Shown here one piece after another: positions 25,145 to 26,841 of a DNA stretch of 26,841 nt (its first letter is position 1; every line of letters starts with the position of its first letter). The stretch lies in NCBI GenBank assembly GCA_046765875.1, contig JBKPSJ010000306.1:1-26841 (forward strand), in the 5' to 3' direction. Source of the stretch: DASRHY01 sp046765875. Lineage in GTDB: Bacteria; Actinomycetota; Actinomycetes; Propionibacteriales; Kribbellaceae. Under the pieces are notes generated by a model that did no database searches, was not told where the DNA came from, and was given only the letters and a program-made list of their open reading frames with translations. A program made the position numbers and the translations under genes.

Positions 25145-25150
25145 TATGCT
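25145..25150 (+). promoter_or_regulatory. Candidate -10 element of the S66 peptidase gene
   Basis: TATGCT lies exactly seven bases before the ATG at 25158, with no ribosome site between. It is one of the clearest leaderless layouts in the window. Confidence 0.45.
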
Positions 25151-25157
25151 CGCGCAC

Positions 25158-26081
25158 ATGATTCGCAAGCCCCGCCGTCTCGTACCCGGTGACCGGGTCG
25201 CCGTCGTCGCGTCGTCCGGCGCGGTCGATCCGGACCGGCTGGCCACCGGCCTCGAGGTGTTGCGCGGCTGGGGGCTGCAGGTCGACGTGCTGCCCGGCGT
25301 GACCGGCCGCCATGAGCGGTTGCCGTACCTCGCGGCCGACGACGCTGTCCGGGCGAAGGACTTCCGCGCAGCGTGGCTGGACCCGGCGTACAAGGCTGTG
25401 TTCTGTGCGCGAGGCGGGTACGGCGCACAGCGGATGCTCCAGCACCTGGACGTCGATGAGTTGACGAGCGCCAAGGCCAAACTGCTGATCGGGTTCAGCG
25501 ACGTCACCGCGTTACACGAGATCTTCAACGCCGCCGGGGTCGTCACGATCCACGGCCCGATGGCCGCCGCGGTCGAACAGTTGCGCACGGCAACGAGTAG
25601 CGATCGCCTCCGGCGGTTGTTGTTCGAACCTGAGGCGATCGGGAACCTGCTGGCTCCGGGCGAGCCGGCCGTCCTGACGGCTGGCCGGGCCGAGGGCATC
25701 CTTCGCGGCGGCAACGTGGCACTGCTCGCGTCGGGTCTCGGTACGCCGACCAGTCACCCAGGCGCCGGCATCGTCGTACTGGAAGATGTCGGCGAGGACG
25801 CGTACCGGCTGGACCGGCTGCTCACCCAGTTACTGCGCGCCGGCTGGTTCGACCAGGTCGTCGGGCTGGTGCTCGGCGACTTCAGCGAGGCCGACGATCC
25901 GGAGTTGGTGGCCGCGGTGGTGGCGGAACGACTCGGGCCCCTCGGTGTAGCGGCGGTCACCGGTGCCGCGATCGGTCACGAGCGGACCAACCTCGCGGTG
26001 CCGCTCGGCGCGCCGGCGGTGCTCGACGCGGTCGCCGGGACGCTGACGCTCAGTCAGCCGCCGCTTTCGCCGCCTTCTTGA
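25158..26081 (+). CDS. S66-family LD-carboxypeptidase
   Basis: A 307-residue peptidase of family S66 (LdcA/MccF group), which cleaves the L-Lys/DAP-D-Ala bond in peptidoglycan peptides during recycling or, in MccF, detoxifies microcin C. The triad is visible: S114 in LLIGFSDVTALH, E209 in IVVLEDVGEDAYRLDR and H274 in AAIGHERTNLAVPLG. RRLVPGDRVAVVASSGAVDP and VFCARGGYGAQRML are typical N-terminal blocks. The start ATG gives MIRKPRRLVPGDRV, the standard opening. The cytoplasmic location (no signal peptide) suits peptidoglycan recycling; the MccF-like role cannot be excluded. The 3' end overlaps the convergent HhH-GPD gene by 32 bases. Confidence 0.92.
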   Translation: MIRKPRRLVPGDRVAVVASSGAVDPDRLATGLEVLRGWGLQVDVLPGVTGRHERLPYLAADDAVRAKDFRAAWLDPAYKAVFCARGGYGAQRMLQHLDVDELTSAKAKLLIGFSDVTALHEIFNAAGVVTIHGPMAAAVEQLRTATSSDRLRRLLFEPEAIGNLLAPGEPAVLTAGRAEGILRGGNVALLASGLGTPTSHPGAGIVVLEDVGEDAYRLDRLLTQLLRAGWFDQVVGLVLGDFSEADDPELVAAVVAERLGPLGVAAVTGAAIGHERTNLAVPLGAPAVLDAVAGTLTLSQPPLSPPS

Positions 26082-26613
26082 ACGACCGGACCTCTGCCAG
26101 GCTCGCCTCGTCGGTGACGTCGGCGATCGAGCGGTGCGAGCCCTCCTCGCCATAGGCGCCGGCCGCCTCGCGCCAGCCCGGTGCGGTCAGTCCGCGCTGC
26201 TTGCCGAGCAGGGCGAGGAAGATCTTCGCCTTCTGCTCGCCGTAGCCGGGCAGCGCCTTGAGCCTCTTGAGCACCTCCGCGCCGTCGGGCTCGCCGCGGG
26301 TCCAGACCTGGGTGGCGTCGCCGTCGTAGTTCTCGACCAGGTACTGGCACAGCGCCTGCACGCGCCGGGCCATCGAGCCGCCGAAGCGGTGGATGGCCGG
26401 TGGGGTCGTGCAGATCGTGGCCCACTTGTCCGGGTCGTACTCGGCGATCGCCCGGGCGTCCAGCGTGCCGATCCGGTCATAGATCTTCTTCGGCCCGGCG
26501 AACGCGACCTCCATGGGGATCTGCTGGTCCAGCAGCATGCCGATCAGCAGCGCGATCGGTTCGCGGTCGAGCAGGGCGTTGGCCTCGGGTTCCTTCGTCA
26601 TCCACACCGACAT
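26050..26613 (-). CDS. HhH-GPD-type base excision repair protein
   Basis: A 187-residue protein of the helix-hairpin-helix/Gly-Pro-Asp repair superfamily, in the short actinobacterial group with the opening LIGMLLDQQIPMEVAFAGPK. The helix-hairpin-helix is LKRLKALPGYGEQKAKIFLA. The usual catalytic Lys/Asp arrangement of endonuclease III is not obvious and there is no iron-sulfur cysteine cluster, so the glycosylase activity and lesion are unknown. A lysine/alanine-rich tail (VRSFKKAAKAAAD) ends the protein. AAGGA precedes the ATG at 26613. It lies 10 bases after the stop of the small ORF at 26624-26791 on the same strand. Together with the Fpg/Nei gene 2 kb away it makes two repair genes in this stretch. 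Confidence 0.87.
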   Translation of the reverse strand: MSVWMTKEPEANALLDREPIALLIGMLLDQQIPMEVAFAGPKKIYDRIGTLDARAIAEYDPDKWATICTTPPAIHRFGGSMARRVQALCQYLVENYDGDATQVWTRGEPDGAEVLKRLKALPGYGEQKAKIFLALLGKQRGLTAPGWREAAGAYGEEGSHRSIADVTDEASLAEVRSFKKAAKAAAD

Positions 26614-26623
26614 GGCGCAATCC

Positions 26624-26791
26624 TTACACCAGACCGGCGCGGGACAAGGCCTTCATCCGTCCGCGCAGGATCGACAGGCGTCGCTCCTCGTCGCCGAACA
26701 ACCCCAGGTACGACTCGCCCCGGGCCGATGCGTCCGCCGGTACGTCACCGCCGCGGACTCGGCCTGGCTCATGGTCTGGACAGTAGGGCAC
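26624..26791 (-). CDS. Small protein of unknown function, possibly frame-disrupted
   Basis: The 3' part reads as a convincing protein: ARGESYLGLFGDEERRLSIL, then RGRMKALSRAGLV and a TAA. The only start in this frame is GTG at 26791 (GAGG close upstream), giving 55 residues with an odd opening VPYCPDHEPGRVRGG. A different frame has a far more natural start: ATG at 26772, with TACTGT seven bases upstream and the peptide MSQAESAAVTY. That frame then becomes arginine-rich near 26740. Either the GTG start is correct or a small indel near 26740 broke an original gene starting at 26772. It is coupled closely to the HhH-GPD gene downstream. Confidence 0.45.
   Translation of the reverse strand: MPYCPDHEPGRVRGGDVPADASARGESYLGLFGDEERRLSILRGRMKALSRAGLV
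26780..26785 (-). promoter_or_regulatory. Candidate -10 element upstream of the small ORF/HhH-GPD unit
   Basis: TACTGT on the minus strand, seven bases before an ATG at 26772. It may drive the small ORF and the HhH-GPD gene together. Confidence 0.35.
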
Positions 26792-26841
26792 TTAACCTCG
26801 ATCCACCGATCGGGGTCGTGGTCGTCGCGTGAGCCGACGAC

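Overview
This window is chromosomal DNA from a high-GC actinobacterium. Signs are the strong G/C third-position bias, frequent GTG and TTG starts, four-base stop/start overlaps, a mycothiol-dependent-isomerase-type DinB-like protein, a bacterial tricorn protease and many probable leaderless starts. The gene content recalls Kribbella and other Propionibacteriales, but that placement is inference from gene style, not a search.

Layout. (1) 1-4172, minus strand: a tightly coupled catabolic operon of TIGR03084-type DinB-like protein, AtuA-family protein, acyl-CoA dehydrogenase and acyl-CoA carboxylase carboxyltransferase subunit (cut by the window edge). All junctions are four-base overlaps. It resembles the atu/liu modules that oxidise and carboxylate branched or acyclic-terpene acyl-CoAs. 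A TetR-style palindrome lies just upstream. (2) 4301-5047: a vapBC toxin-antitoxin pair with a palindrome in its promoter. (3) 5092-8349: a 1085-residue tricorn protease with its catalytic tetrad intact. (4) 8398-8793: an N-terminally truncated, antitoxin-less vapC remnant. (5) 8774-10965: a membrane-anchored sulfite-oxidase-like molybdoenzyme and a MarR regulator. (6) 11128-11947: what looks like the remnant of an integrative conjugative element, an intact DUF8175-like membrane protein followed by only the first ~25 codons of the next conjugation gene, whose frame runs uninterrupted into HMG-CoA lyase (12060-12986). (7) 13090-15491: a divergent XRE/MmyB-like regulator and DHA2 drug exporter with a paired operator between them. 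(8) 15460-18007: EcsC-family protein, Aat (N-end rule leucyl/phenylalanyl transferase) and adenosine deaminase. (9) 18087-19372: a GlxA-type AraC regulator divergent from a small membrane-anchored protein, with a strong hairpin downstream. (10) 19458-20944: a ferric-reductase-like flavocytochrome flanked by two very small ORFs, a 29-residue membrane peptide and a 23-residue upstream ORF. (11) 21167-26791: methyltransferase, EamA exporter, 48-residue basic protein, Fpg/Nei glycosylase, rhodanese, alpha/beta hydrolase, S66 LD-carboxypeptidase, HhH-GPD repair protein and a small, possibly frame-disrupted ORF.

Most of the window is ordinary core or near-core genome. The less ordinary parts are the conjugative-element scar joined in frame to HMG-CoA lyase, the two very small ORFs around the flavocytochrome, the degraded vapC bracketed by DnaA-box-like sequences, several palindromic operators, and the recurring layout in which a -10-like hexamer sits 6-7 bases before the start codon. 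No rRNA, tRNA, CRISPR array or complete insertion sequence was seen. No stretch longer than about 300 bases lacks a gene or gene remnant. The longest gap, 20945-21166, holds divergent promoter sequence with an inverted repeat.
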